DNA from: Lachnospiraceae bacterium
GTDB taxonomy: Bacteria > Bacillota > Clostridia > Lachnospirales > Lachnospiraceae
Reading direction: 5' to 3'
DNA: 64,000 bases
Assembly (NCBI GenBank): GCA_017623675.1
Contig: JAGAOO010000083.1
Location: 28,714 to 92,713, forward strand
The translations under genes were made by a program, and so were the position numbers. Positions 34,412 through 43,331 of the stretch are shown piece by piece (within the stretch, counting starts at the first letter, position 1; each line of letters starts with the position of its first letter). The notes under the pieces are model-generated. The model did not search any database, was not told the origin of the DNA, and worked only from the letters and a program-made list of their open reading frames with translations.

Positions 34412-36475
34412 ATGAAGTATCAGGAGCTATTTAATGAAGAGAATATGGCAGTTGCAGAACGCATGGAGCTTGCATGGGAACGAATGGAAGAAATAAGGCA
34501 GGAAGAGAGCGTTCCGGAGCCTTTTCGGATGTATTTTCAGACAGTAGCCGAATATATTCTGCAATTCAAGTCACAGATTGGCTTTGATTATGGAAGTTAT
34601 TCATTGGACGAACTGCAGCAGATGAATCAAAATATCTATCGGGATATTTTGCCGGAACAGTATGCAACCAGTTATGGGAATCCGGAATTTGCAGTAAATA
34701 CGTTAGGAGAAACCTATGGGGCAATACTCAGTTTTCTATATACAGAGCTTCGTGGGTTGAACCTTTATACAAGAGAATATCGATTGACGGAAGCGACCTG
34801 TTTCATGGAATTATTCATTGAAATCTATAATTTATTTGAAGATTTTGAAGAATTGAAACCACAACAGGTTCAGAAAGCCATCTATTATTTTTATTATGAT
34901 TACTGTGATGTTCTGGTACCGCTTCGAATTGGAGAGCAATACAATCCCCGGTTTAATCGTTATGTTGAATTAGTGGAACAGGCTGATTTAGAGGATATGC
35001 GGTATCTCTATGCATATGGGGAATATGTGTCGGAAAATGAAATCAAGACAGCACAATTTCTGAATGGATTATCTGAGAAAGAAATTGAGGAGTTGGCATT
35101 TACCTATACCGATGGATATCGGGAAGGATTTGAAATTGCCGGTATTGATTTGAGTAAAAAGAAGTATGTAAATATTCACTATGCCATTGGACAGGAACGA
35201 ATTGTAAGAGCAGCCATTCATCAGTTTCGTGAGTTGGGATTGGAACCGGTGATTTATGCACCGGCTGTCAGCCGAATCAATAGTAAGAATCGAAGAAATG
35301 GTGTGATAGGGACTTCTCCAAACCGTCAGTTTGAATATGACCACCGTTTGGATGAAGGACTTTACCTGGATCGGAATTTTATGGAACGTAAGTTGGAGGT
35401 TCTGAGTCAGGCTTTCGAAGAAAACAAGGAATTTACAGATGTATTTGCCGGACCGGCTGTAATAGAAACCTTTGGAGAAACACCTTTTGAGCCGGAGCAG
35501 AAGAGGAGCTGTATCTCTTTAAGTAAGAAACAGCAGGATTTGGCAGTGGAATATACAACCCAGTCCAGTAAGATTGTAAACCGTTATATCAAACGGGAAG
35601 AATATAGTTTCACTATTATTGCCTATCCCTCACCGGAAATCGGAGATGATTTTGAAGCGATTTTTAAGGATACAGTAAAGGTAAATACCTTAGATAAAAA
35701 GTTATATCGAAGAATTCAGGAAACCATGATAAATGAACTGAATCTGGCGAAAGCAGTGCGGGTACAGGGAACCGGAAACAACCGGACAGATATTCTGGTG
35801 ATGATGCATGAAATGGAACATCCGGAAAAAGAAACGAATTTCGAGAATTGTCTGGCAGACGTAAATATTCCGGTGGGTGAGGTATTTACGTCACCGAAAC
35901 TGACAGGTACCAATGGTATTTTAAATGTAAGTGAAGTGTTCCTAAATGATTTAAAATTCATTGATTTGGAGCTTCGGTTTCAGGATGGCATGATTGCTGA
36001 GTATACCTGTAAGAATTTTGAGAAGGAAGAGGATAACCTTCGGTTTGTGAAGGAAAATCTTTTGCTTAACCGTCAGACATTACCAATTGGTGAATTTGCC
36101 ATAGGAACCAATACAACGGCATATGTAATGGCAAACCAATACGATATTGTCTATAAGCTGCCAATCCTGATTGTTGAAAAAATGGGTCCTCACTTTGCAG
36201 TTGGTGATACCTGTTACAGTTACAGTGAGAAAAACCGCTTATTTAATCCTGATGGCAAAGAAATTGTTGCAAAGGATAACGAGTGTTCCATTCTTCGGAA
36301 AGAAGACGAAACAAAAGCTTATTTTAATTGTCATACAGATATTACGATTCCTTATGAAGAAATTGGCAGTATTGTGTCAATCCATGAAGATGGAACGGAA
36401 GTGGCAATTATGAAAAACGGAAGATTTGTTCTGAGAGGAACAGAAGAATTGAATCGACCATTAGAAGAAGGATAG
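34412..36475 (+). CDS. Aminopeptidase, family M29, with long N-terminal extension
   Basis: A 687-residue protein. The C-terminal 450 residues match thermophilic-type M29 aminopeptidases (AmpS/PepS): glutamates E490 (IPVGEVFTSP) and E561 (LPIGEFAIGTN), H594 (GPHFAVGDT), H641 and D643 (CHTDITIP) are the expected ligands of a two-metal site, and tyrosines 602 or 604 the expected acid. Family members usually have about 370-410 residues; here about 230 extra, mainly helical and acidic residues precede the catalytic part. No signal peptide is present, so it is cytoplasmic and releases N-terminal residues from peptides. GGAAGG precedes the ATG. A terminator follows. Confidence 0.85.
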   Translation: MKYQELFNEENMAVAERMELAWERMEEIRQEESVPEPFRMYFQTVAEYILQFKSQIGFDYGSYSLDELQQMNQNIYRDILPEQYATSYGNPEFAVNTLGETYGAILSFLYTELRGLNLYTREYRLTEATCFMELFIEIYNLFEDFEELKPQQVQKAIYYFYYDYCDVLVPLRIGEQYNPRFNRYVELVEQADLEDMRYLYAYGEYVSENEIKTAQFLNGLSEKEIEELAFTYTDGYREGFEIAGIDLSKKKYVNIHYAIGQERIVRAAIHQFRELGLEPVIYAPAVSRINSKNRRNGVIGTSPNRQFEYDHRLDEGLYLDRNFMERKLEVLSQAFEENKEFTDVFAGPAVIETFGETPFEPEQKRSCISLSKKQQDLAVEYTTQSSKIVNRYIKREEYSFTIIAYPSPEIGDDFEAIFKDTVKVNTLDKKLYRRIQETMINELNLAKAVRVQGTGNNRTDILVMMHEMEHPEKETNFENCLADVNIPVGEVFTSPKLTGTNGILNVSEVFLNDLKFIDLELRFQDGMIAEYTCKNFEKEEDNLRFVKENLLLNRQTLPIGEFAIGTNTTAYVMANQYDIVYKLPILIVEKMGPHFAVGDTCYSYSEKNRLFNPDGKEIVAKDNECSILRKEDETKAYFNCHTDITIPYEEIGSIVSIHEDGTEVAIMKNGRFVLRGTEELNRPLEEG

Positions 36476-36498
36476 AAACCTTCATAGAATGAAAGATA

Positions 36499-36537
36499 GC
36501 AATGCCATGCAGCCGGAAACTGCATGGCATTGTTATT
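36499..36537. terminator. Bidirectional terminator
   Basis: GCAATGCCATGCAG pairs with CTGCATGGCATTGT (loop CCGGAAA, end pair G-T), between two convergent genes. The minus strand lies close to the end of the lipoprotein gene. Confidence 0.8.
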
Positions 36538-37546
36538 AGTTTTCTAATGCTTTTTCAGCATAGCTGGTATCGACTAGGACTTCATAAGGGGCAAAATCAT
36601 CTAATTCCCCGGCTTCATCTAAGATATTTTCCAATAAGAGAAAACTGTCTTCTTCAAAAATTAAATTGCCTTTCCATGTATCCTGTTGGGCATAACGTTC
36701 TACAATAATTGTAATAGTCTCAATGTCCGTTTCTTCAAATTGTGGTGCAATGACTTCTGCAATCTCTGCCGGTGTGTGGGTGTTCACATAATCCATACCT
36801 CTTTGTAGAGCATTGGTAAACCGCTGGATAATCTCCGGATTCTCCTCAATATAACTCTGTTTTGCACAGTAAGCGGTATATGGAACATAACCACTGTCAA
36901 CGCCTAAAGAAGCAACCACGTATCCGGCACCTTCCTGCTCCAAAGCGGTTGCGGCTGGTTCGAATTCTACCGTATAGTCACCTGTGCCACCGGCAAAGGC
37001 ACCGGAGGTATTTCCGAAATCAATATTTTGTACCAGTGTAACATCCTGTTCCGGATCAATGCCATTTAATTTTAGAATATATTCCAGTACCATCTCCGGC
37101 ATACCACCCGGACGACCACCTATGATTTCTTTCCCTTTCAAGTCAGTCCATTGAAAGTTCTCCGTGTTCTCTCTGGCAACAAGAAAATTTCCTGCCCGTT
37201 GGGTCAATTGGGCAAAGTTGACAGCATAGTCTTCTGCACCTTCATTGTACAGATAAATAGAAGACTCAGACCCCATGAATCCGATATCTGCTTCTCCTGC
37301 AACAAGTGCACTCATGGTCTTGTCAGCACCAAAACCGGTGACCAGCTCCAGATCAATTCCTTCTTCTTCAAAATAGCCTAATTCAATAGCTACATATTGT
37401 GGAGCATAAAAAATGGAATGCGCCACTTCGTTTAAGGTAACTGTGGTTAATTCCTCCTGTTTCTTATTGCTGCAGCCGCCGAAGGAACAGATTAGCAGGG
37501 TAAAGATGCTAAGAACAGCGGCGACACGTTTCAATTTGCAAATCAT
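36536..37546 (-). CDS. Substrate-binding lipoprotein of an ABC transporter (NMT1/SsuA-like)
   Basis: A 336-residue lipoprotein with a lipobox ending in FGGC (C25) after a hydrophobic signal. The mature part follows the NMT1/SsuA pattern: NEVAHSIFYAPQYVAIELGYFEEEGIDLELV in parts (FYAPQYVAIELGYFEEEGI), then GFGADKTMSALVAGEADIGF and a SLGVDSGYVPYTAYCAKQ segment. Relatives bind thiamine precursors (pyrimidines), sulfonates or nitrate. No permease or ATPase gene lies beside it, so its partners are elsewhere. AAAGGAGA precedes ATG 37546. Orientation is opposite to both neighbours. Confidence 0.85.
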   Translation of the reverse strand: MICKLKRVAAVLSIFTLLICSFGGCSNKKQEELTTVTLNEVAHSIFYAPQYVAIELGYFEEEGIDLELVTGFGADKTMSALVAGEADIGFMGSESSIYLYNEGAEDYAVNFAQLTQRAGNFLVARENTENFQWTDLKGKEIIGGRPGGMPEMVLEYILKLNGIDPEQDVTLVQNIDFGNTSGAFAGGTGDYTVEFEPAATALEQEGAGYVVASLGVDSGYVPYTAYCAKQSYIEENPEIIQRFTNALQRGMDYVNTHTPAEIAEVIAPQFEETDIETITIIVERYAQQDTWKGNLIFEEDSFLLLENILDEAGELDDFAPYEVLVDTSYAEKALEN

Positions 37547-37669
37547 ATAGTCTCCTTTGAGAATGCTTTGTGGATATTATATTCATGAACCGGAAAACTG
37601 TGAAACGGGATTGAAAAAAGAAGGGGAATGGATTAGAATAAAATACATCACAAAGGAAAGGATGAAATC

Positions 37670-38158
37670 ATGAGAACTGCGATTATTATGGGTTCTACCA
37701 GTGACTTGCCAAAAGTGGAGCCGGCGGTAGAAATATTAAAAAGCTATGGTGTAGAAGTTGATGTCAGATGTCTGTCAGCACATCGGGCACATGCCGGACT
37801 TTCTGCATTTATTGAAGAGACTAACAACAATGGAACAGAAGTTATTATTACAGCAGCCGGCATGGCAGCCGCACTGCCGGGCGTGGTTGCGTCTCAGACA
37901 GTATTGCCGGTAATCGGGATTCCGCTTTCCGGTTCTGTATTAGATGGTATGGATGCTTTGTACTCCATTGTTCAGATGCCGCCTGGAATTCCGGTTGCTA
38001 CGGTAGCCATCAATGGAAGCAAGAATGCTGCTTATCTGGCATTGCAGATTATGGCAAATCAGCATGGAGAAATCAAGGAACGGTTATTGGCAGAACGTCG
38101 GGAAATGGAAGAAAAAGCGATGAAAGCCAATGAGGAAGTGATTGAGAAATTTAAGTAA
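37670..38158 (+). CDS. purE: N5-carboxyaminoimidazole ribonucleotide mutase
   Basis: Class I PurE, 162 residues, converts N5-CAIR to CAIR in purine synthesis. The N-terminal MGSTSDLPKVEPA, the catalytic histidine in SAHRAH, and AAGMAAALPGVVAS are all present. AAAGGA precedes the ATG. No purK lies next to it. It is convergent with purC, the following enzyme of the pathway, with a shared-looking hairpin at 38200-38243 between them. Confidence 0.95.
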   Translation: MRTAIIMGSTSDLPKVEPAVEILKSYGVEVDVRCLSAHRAHAGLSAFIEETNNNGTEVIITAAGMAAALPGVVASQTVLPVIGIPLSGSVLDGMDALYSIVQMPPGIPVATVAINGSKNAAYLALQIMANQHGEIKERLLAERREMEEKAMKANEEVIEKFK

Positions 38159-38199
38159 TCGGGAGACAAAAACCGGTATTGGTTTCGCTCCCCAATGTT

Positions 38200-38245
38200 A
38201 AAGAAAGGGACTGGTTCGTATTTGTGAATCAGTCCCTTTCTTTTC
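38200..38245. terminator. Terminator between convergent purE and purC
   Basis: AAAGAAAGGGACTGGTTC (38200-38217) pairs with GAATCAGTCCCTTTCTTT (38226-38243), leaving one wobble, then TTTC. The A-rich left flank could serve the other strand. Confidence 0.85.
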
Positions 38246-38267
38246 GTACCAGATTATTAGTAAGTTT

Positions 38268-39146
38268 TTATACAAGTGGCTTGCCGGTTAATAATTCATA
38301 AGCCTCTAAGTATTTATTAATGGTCTTCTGTGCAATATCTTCCGGTAATTCCCAGTTGTTATCCGGATTAGCCTTTAACCAGTCTCTTGCAAACTGCTTA
38401 TCAAAGGATGGTTGTCCATGTCCCGGTTCATATCCGTCTGCAGGCCAGAAACGAGAACTGTCCGGTGTCAGCATTTCGTCCCCAATTACGATGTTTCCAT
38501 CTTCATCTAATCCAAATTCAAACTTGGTGTCTGCAATGATAATGCCCTTGGTCAATGCATAATCTGCACACTTTTTATACAATGCTATGGTATAATCCTT
38601 AAGCTTTGTAGCGTATTCCAATCCCTTACCCGGATATATCTTTTCTAAGTGCTCTACACTTTGCTCAAAGGAAATATTCTCATCATGGTCGCCAATTTCA
38701 GCTTTTGTAGATGGGGTATAAATTGGTTCCGGGAGCTTGTCAGATTCTTTTAATCCTTCCGGAAGTCGAATGCCACATACAGTGCCGTTTTCCTGATAGC
38801 TTGCCCAGCCACTTCCTGTAATATAACCACGAACGATACATTCGATTGGAAGCATCTCTAATTTCTTGCACATCATACTGTTACCGTCGAACTTTGGCTG
38901 TTGGAAAAATGCCGGCATATCCTTTACATCTGTTGAAATCATGTGATTTGGAAGGATGTCGGAGGTTAAATCAAACCAGAATTTTGACATCTGGGTTAAT
39001 ACGGTTCCCTTTTTATGAATGGTATTTTTGAGAATAACATCAAAGCAGCTGATACGGTCAGTGGCAACCATGATCAGACTGTCACCATTGTCATAGATTT
39101 CACGGACTTTACCTTCTTTGATTGGTTTCATTTCGTTTGTACTCAT
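38268..39146 (-). CDS. purC: Phosphoribosylaminoimidazole-succinocarboxamide synthase
   Basis: SAICAR synthetase, 292 residues, joins CAIR with aspartate using ATP. It starts with KEGKVREIYDNGDSLIMVATDRISCFDV and has VRGYITGSGW, DTKFEFGLDEDG and DEMLTPDSSRFWP. The length and the YEPGHGQPSFDKQFARDWL segment fit the longer, yeast-like branch found in some Clostridia. GAGAGGTAG precedes the ATG at 39146. Only purE and purC of the purine genes are in the window. Confidence 0.95.
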   Translation of the reverse strand: MSTNEMKPIKEGKVREIYDNGDSLIMVATDRISCFDVILKNTIHKKGTVLTQMSKFWFDLTSDILPNHMISTDVKDMPAFFQQPKFDGNSMMCKKLEMLPIECIVRGYITGSGWASYQENGTVCGIRLPEGLKESDKLPEPIYTPSTKAEIGDHDENISFEQSVEHLEKIYPGKGLEYATKLKDYTIALYKKCADYALTKGIIIADTKFEFGLDEDGNIVIGDEMLTPDSSRFWPADGYEPGHGQPSFDKQFARDWLKANPDNNWELPEDIAQKTINKYLEAYELLTGKPLV

Positions 39147-39277
39147 TTGTTCTACCTCTCTATCTTAGAATTCGGTTCTGATTGCAAATAAGGGAATTTC
39201 CTATATTTACAATGATTCCTGTTAAGCATAGTAGATTTTATGAAAAAAATCAATAGTTTCCTTGTGGCATGTTCAAC

Positions 39278-39306
39278 TTGAATTTTTCGGTGTATTCCTG
39301 TATAGT
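39278..39306 (+). promoter_or_regulatory. Predicted sigma-A promoter of the alpha-amylase gene
   Basis: TTGAAT (39278-39283), 17 bases, TATAGT (39301-39306), about 60 bp before the ATG. No catabolite (cre) site was recognised close by. Confidence 0.55.
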
Positions 39307-39367
39307 TAGTGATATATAAATACAGATGAATTGAATGAATACAGAAGATGGTATGGAGGTTTAGGGT

Positions 39368-40843
39368 ATGAATCAGAATGGGTTAATGATGCAGTATTTT
39401 GAGTGGTATTTACCGGATGATGCTTCTCTTTGGAAGACGCTGAAAGCAAATGTTTCGAAATTAAAGACAATGGGTGTGAGTGCCGTATGGCTTCCACCTG
39501 CATATAAGGGAGCACAGGGAATCCATGATGTAGGATATGGTGCCTATGATTTATATGATTTGGGCGAGTTTGACCAAAAAGGATCCATACCAACCAAGTA
39601 TGGAACAAAAGATGAATATTTGGATGCCATTCAGACTCTACAGGCAAAAGGAATTGATGTTTATGCAGATATTGTATTGAATCATAAGATGGGTGCAGAC
39701 GAAACAGAGCAGGTTACCGCTGAAGAGTTTAATGCCTGCAACCGGAATCAAATGATTGGAGACAAGAAAGTTATTCTTGGCTGGACAAAGTTCACATTCC
39801 CGGGAAGAAATGGTAAGTATTCGAAGTTCACCTGGAACTGGAATCATTTTGATGGAATTGACTGGGATCAGAATGCAAGAAAAAGTGCAATTTTCAAGTT
39901 TACCGGAAAAAGCTTTGATGAAGATGTGGATACGGAAAATGGAAACTATGATTATCTGATGGGTTCTGATTTGGATTTTTCGAATCCTGAGGTGGAACAG
40001 GAATTATATCGTTGGGGCGAATGGTATCTGAACTTTACAGGAGTCAACGGTATGCGTTTGGATGCAGTGAAGCATATCGGAAGCAGCTTCTATCGTAGAT
40101 GGTTACCGGCTATGCGGAAGATTACCGGTAAGGAGTTATTTACGGTTGGTGAATACTGGCATTGGGATGTGAACCATTTAGAATCCTATCTGGATAAGGT
40201 AGAAAATACCATGAGCTTATTTGATGTTCCTTTGCATCTGCATTTTCACGATGCTTCAAAGGCACATGGAAGCTATGACCTGAGAACTATTTTTAATAAT
40301 ACATTGGTAGGAAGACGGCCAATGCAGGCTGTAACATTTGTAGATAATCATGACAGCCAGCCTGGACAATCCTTGGAATCCTGGGTGGAAGACTGGTTTA
40401 AACCAATGGCTTATGCTTTGATATTGTTACGGGAAAGCGGATATCCATGCCTGTTCTATGGTGATTATGCAGGAATCCCGAATAATAACATTCCTGCTAT
40501 GAAACCTGTGCTTGATAAATTTTTAAAGCTTCGTAAAAAATACGCGTACGGTCCGCAACATGATTATCTGGATGACCCGAATGTAATCGGCTGGACCAGA
40601 GAAGGGGATGAAGACCATAAAGGTTCCGGCTGTGCAGTTATCATGTCGGATGGAACCGGTGGTACCAAGCGGATGTATATTGGTAAACAGTTTGCAGGTA
40701 AGCATTTTGTAGATGAAATGAAAAATGCAAAATACAATATCAAGATTGATGATGAAGGATTTGGTAATTTCTATGTGAACCGGGCAGCAGTAGCGGTTTG
40801 GATTCAAAAGGAGCCAAAAGCAAAGAAGACAGAACAGGAATAG
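39368..40843 (+). CDS. Intracellular alpha-amylase (glycoside hydrolase family 13)
   Basis: A 491-residue retaining glycosidase. It opens with MMQYFEWYLP, typical of GH13 subfamily 5 cytoplasmic and liquefying amylases. Region motifs: DIVLNHKMGAD, nucleophile D232 (GMRLDAVKHIG), acid/base E262 (TVGEYWHWD) and D329 (FVDNHDSQP). No signal peptide is present, so it acts on glycogen or imported maltodextrins inside the cell. The end has a lysine-rich tail. GGAGG precedes the ATG. The next gene, yerC-like, follows 49 bp downstream. Confidence 0.93.
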   Translation: MNQNGLMMQYFEWYLPDDASLWKTLKANVSKLKTMGVSAVWLPPAYKGAQGIHDVGYGAYDLYDLGEFDQKGSIPTKYGTKDEYLDAIQTLQAKGIDVYADIVLNHKMGADETEQVTAEEFNACNRNQMIGDKKVILGWTKFTFPGRNGKYSKFTWNWNHFDGIDWDQNARKSAIFKFTGKSFDEDVDTENGNYDYLMGSDLDFSNPEVEQELYRWGEWYLNFTGVNGMRLDAVKHIGSSFYRRWLPAMRKITGKELFTVGEYWHWDVNHLESYLDKVENTMSLFDVPLHLHFHDASKAHGSYDLRTIFNNTLVGRRPMQAVTFVDNHDSQPGQSLESWVEDWFKPMAYALILLRESGYPCLFYGDYAGIPNNNIPAMKPVLDKFLKLRKKYAYGPQHDYLDDPNVIGWTREGDEDHKGSGCAVIMSDGTGGTKRMYIGKQFAGKHFVDEMKNAKYNIKIDDEGFGNFYVNRAAVAVWIQKEPKAKKTEQE

Positions 40844-40892
40844 ACAGTTTTGTGGAGAAATTCACAAGAAAGATTAGAAGAGGAGAGCTTTC

Positions 40893-41204
40893 ATGGGAAA
40901 AACCATTCATACAGACGGAGTAGAATTGCTATTTGATGCAATTGCAACCTTAAAGACGAAAGAGGAGTATTATGCATTTTTTGAAGACTTATGTACAGTA
41001 AATGAAGTGCTGTCAATGGCACAACGAGTTGAAGTTGCGAAAAAACTGGAAGAGGGTCAGACGTATCTGGAAGTTACCAGTGAGACAGGAGCTTCCACTG
41101 CAACAATAAGTCGTGTGAATCGTATGCTGAATTATGGAACAGATGGAATGAAGATTGCATTGGAGCGATTAAAGGAAACGACTGATAAAAGTGAAGTGGA
41201 TTAG
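40893..41204 (+). CDS. YerC/YecD-family TrpR-like regulator
   Basis: A 103-residue helical protein with a TrpR-type DNA-binding domain: LFDAIATLKTKEEYYAFFEDLCT at the N-terminus (dimer helices) and QTYLEVTSETGASTATISRVNRML, the helix-turn-helix. The B. subtilis YerC family looks like TrpR but is not known to bind tryptophan. GGAGAG precedes the ATG. It ends at a strong terminator. Confidence 0.9.
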   Translation: MGKTIHTDGVELLFDAIATLKTKEEYYAFFEDLCTVNEVLSMAQRVEVAKKLEEGQTYLEVTSETGASTATISRVNRMLNYGTDGMKIALERLKETTDKSEVD

Positions 41205-41224
41205 AAGGATAGCTTATATTGAAA

Positions 41225-41263
41225 ACAGAACCGCTGAATTGCACATTCAGCGGTTCTGTTTTT
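41225..41263. terminator. Rho-independent terminator between convergent genes
   Basis: ACAGAACCGCTGAA and TTCAGCGGTTCTGT form a perfect 14-bp stem with T-run on the right and A-run on the left, so it may serve both strands. Confidence 0.92.
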
Positions 41264-41266
41264 AAG

Positions 41267-41926
41267 TTATTTCTTCTTGTTGTCTTTCTTATCTTCTTTG
41301 TTGGAAGCTTCTGCCTCTTGTGGTGCCAGTTCGTCGATAATTTTTTCAACCAATTGAGTTTTTAAGTAAATGTCATAGCTTAGCAGAGCAACAAAGGTAA
41401 AATCCTGTAAATATTTCATGTTCTCATCCATTGGAGTATCCGGATGTTCTTCTTTTAATTTCTTACATACAATTTCATAAGATTCAAAGATTCCCTGCTT
41501 ATCCAACTGGTACTGGTCATGTGCTAACTCAACTACAGTCGTATAAATACTGGTCAAATTAACAGAATCCTTTTCGGATGCATTAAAATACTTCTCAATC
41601 ATAGGATTCAATAACTTCTGAATATCACCAATGGACAAAAAGTTCTTCAAGTAATACGTGTAAATCAGTAAAATGATATGCTCCTTAGAATACTTCTTCT
41701 TTTCCGGAGGAGGAAGTAAATGATTCTTCGTATAGTTATTAATCATTGTCTTGGTTAGAATCTTATCATCCGGAACACGTTTATTATTGCTTAAATGCTT
41801 ATCCATAAAGGTGGTAACCTGATCCATATACAATTCAATTGCAGGAATATCTGCCGGTTCGATGTAATCCATCTGGATTGCATCACGGATTTCTTTTTTT
41901 ATTTCTTCAAAAGAAGTTCCTGTCAT
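41267..41926 (-). CDS. DUF1836 protein
   Basis: A 219-residue, mostly helical soluble protein. The DUF1836 core is visible at about residues 30-125 (TKTMINNYTKNHLLPPP, KYSKEHIILLIYTYYLKNFLSIGDIQKLL), a region with a MerR-like helix-turn-helix look. The C-terminal tail is charged (KEDKKDNKKK). The start is ATG 41926, with AAGGTGA upstream; an in-frame ATG at 41968 has none. Function is unknown; a DNA-binding role is an inference. It lies 76 bp from metF on the same strand. Confidence 0.8.
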   Translation of the reverse strand: MTGTSFEEIKKEIRDAIQMDYIEPADIPAIELYMDQVTTFMDKHLSNNKRVPDDKILTKTMINNYTKNHLLPPPEKKKYSKEHIILLIYTYYLKNFLSIGDIQKLLNPMIEKYFNASEKDSVNLTSIYTTVVELAHDQYQLDKQGIFESYEIVCKKLKEEHPDTPMDENMKYLQDFTFVALLSYDIYLKTQLVEKIIDELAPQEAEASNKEDKKDNKKK

Positions 41927-42002
41927 ATGTGTCACCTTCCTACTTAATCTATTACATAATAACCACATTATATAGTATTAAAAACTAGAAGTAAAGATAT
42001 TT

Positions 42003-42875
42003 TTATTGCATGACATGAATCTGTTTGAAAATCTCTCTGGTTACATCGGATTTGTTCATGGTATACAGATGAATACCATCTACCTGGTTGCTTATCAACT
42101 GCTCAATCTGACGGATTGCATAATCAATTCCGGCTTTTTGCATATCCTCCGGGTTGTCGCCGTACTTTGCAAGCAGATTACTTAATTCGGTAGGTACAGA
42201 AGAACCGGACAATTGTACACTGGTTCCAATCTGTTTGGCAGATGTGATTGGCATGATGCCTGCAGTGATTGGAGTCTGAATTCCATGTGCTCTTGCATTC
42301 TCGCGGAATTCAAAGAACTTTCCATTGTCAAAAAACATCTGTGTAATAAAGAAATCAATGCCGGCGTCTGCTTTCTTTTTTAAATAGGTTAAATCATCTT
42401 CAATCGTTGCGGATTCCGGATGCTTTTCAGGATAGCAGGCAGCAGCAATGCAAATCTCTTTCTCAGCTGCATCCTGAATAATCGGAATAATATCGCTTGC
42501 ATGTTTGAAGTGTCGGTTCTGAAAAACTTCATCGCTCATGTCACGTGGCTGGTCACCACGAAGAGCCAAAACATTATAGACACCCTTTGCATTTAACTCG
42601 TGTACCATCTGGCGCAGAAAAGCTTCATCCATAGCAACAGAGGTCAAATGTGCTAATGCTTCAATCTCACAGATGTTTTGAATGTATGCGGCAATCGTGG
42701 CTGTTTTTTTGCTGGTACTGCCACCGGCACCATATGTAACACTGATAAAATCAGGATGATATGTTTGAATTTCATCCAGAGTTTTAAATATGGTATACAT
42801 GTCATCATTTCGTTTTGGTGGAAAAACCTCACAGGATAGTACCGTTTTATCGGATTGAAAAATACTCTTAAGCAT
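42003..42875 (-). CDS. metF: Methylenetetrahydrofolate reductase
   Basis: A 290-residue FAD-dependent TIM barrel that makes 5-methyl-THF for methionine synthesis or C1 metabolism. SCEVFPPKRNDD, SVTYGAGGS, HLTSVAMDE, LALRGDQP and FFITQMFFDNGKFFEF are the family motifs. AAAGGAGA precedes the ATG at 42875. Without neighbouring metH or C1-pathway genes its exact role cannot be refined. Confidence 0.93.
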   Translation of the reverse strand: MLKSIFQSDKTVLSCEVFPPKRNDDMYTIFKTLDEIQTYHPDFISVTYGAGGSTSKKTATIAAYIQNICEIEALAHLTSVAMDEAFLRQMVHELNAKGVYNVLALRGDQPRDMSDEVFQNRHFKHASDIIPIIQDAAEKEICIAAACYPEKHPESATIEDDLTYLKKKADAGIDFFITQMFFDNGKFFEFRENARAHGIQTPITAGIMPITSAKQIGTSVQLSGSSVPTELSNLLAKYGDNPEDMQKAGIDYAIRQIEQLISNQVDGIHLYTMNKSDVTREIFKQIHVMQ

Positions 42876-42942
42876 AGTGTTTTATCTCCTTTATATATTC
42901 ATGGTTCTAATGTCCGAAATAAAGTATGGTTTATCTTGGACA

Positions 42943-42971
42943 AAACAAAAGACACAGTCACAAGCTGTGCC
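42943..42971 (-). terminator. Terminator of the yjfB-like gene
   Basis: On the minus strand GGCACAG pairs with CTGTGTC (one G-T pair) around a 7-base loop, followed by TTTTGTTTTG. Confidence 0.75.
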
Positions 42972-42978
42972 CTTCGTG

Positions 42979-43155
42979 TTATAAGCGAACATCGATGTTC
43001 TGACCTAAATTAGGTGATACAGAGGTTTCCATCATTTTAGTGATTGCTGAACCGGTATCTTCTATTGTATCAATTGCTTTCGACATCATTGCAACACCCC
43101 ACTCCGTATTCACTTTTTGGGTTGCCATAGCGATTGACAATGCTGGAATATCCAT
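42979..43155 (-). CDS. yjfB: YjfB-like putative motility protein (58 residues)
   Basis: A short complete frame with an excellent GGAGG 7 bases before its ATG (43155) and its own terminator. The product starts MDIPALSIAM and contains MMSKAIDTIEDT and MMETSVSPNLGQNIDVRL, the pattern of the YjfB family (short proteins with a conserved N-terminal aliphatic motif and a C-terminal GxNIDxxv/l end). In Bacillus the family is assigned to motility on the basis of regulation by sigma-D. It is an independent unit between metF and the NlpC/P60 gene. Confidence 0.85.
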   Translation of the reverse strand: MDIPALSIAMATQKVNTEWGVAMMSKAIDTIEDTGSAITKMMETSVSPNLGQNIDVRL

Positions 43156-43272
43156 GTTACCACCTCCTAATTAATCATATTGTAACAAAACAACCAGGAA
43201 AATGCAATGATAAATCATGATATACTTAGTAAAACAACCAAAAAAAGGAAGGGCAAAATCCCTTTGGACGGG

Positions 43273-43301
43273 TTGACTTATGTAGACATGCTTGTTATAA
43301 T
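43273..43301 (+). promoter_or_regulatory. Sigma-A promoter of the NlpC/P60 gene
   Basis: TTGACT (43273-43278), 17 bases, TATAAT (43296-43301). The likely start point is about 43308, just before the WalR-like box. Confidence 0.8.
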
Positions 43302-43314
43302 ATGTTCGTAGTTT

Positions 43315-43331
43315 TGTAACAACTTTGTAAC
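43315..43331 (+). promoter_or_regulatory. WalR-type box TGTAAC-N5-TGTAAC
   Basis: Two TGTAAC hexamers 11 bp apart match the published WalR (YycF) consensus TGTWAH-N5-TGTWAH. The flanks repeat too (TTTGTAACAA twice). The site lies between the promoter and the ATG of a cell-wall hydrolase gene, the usual target class of WalR. Confidence 0.65.

Noticed and set aside
37547-37669. Purine riboswitch before purE
   Set aside because: The 123-bp gap is largely AT-rich and has no recognisable three-way junction or terminator.
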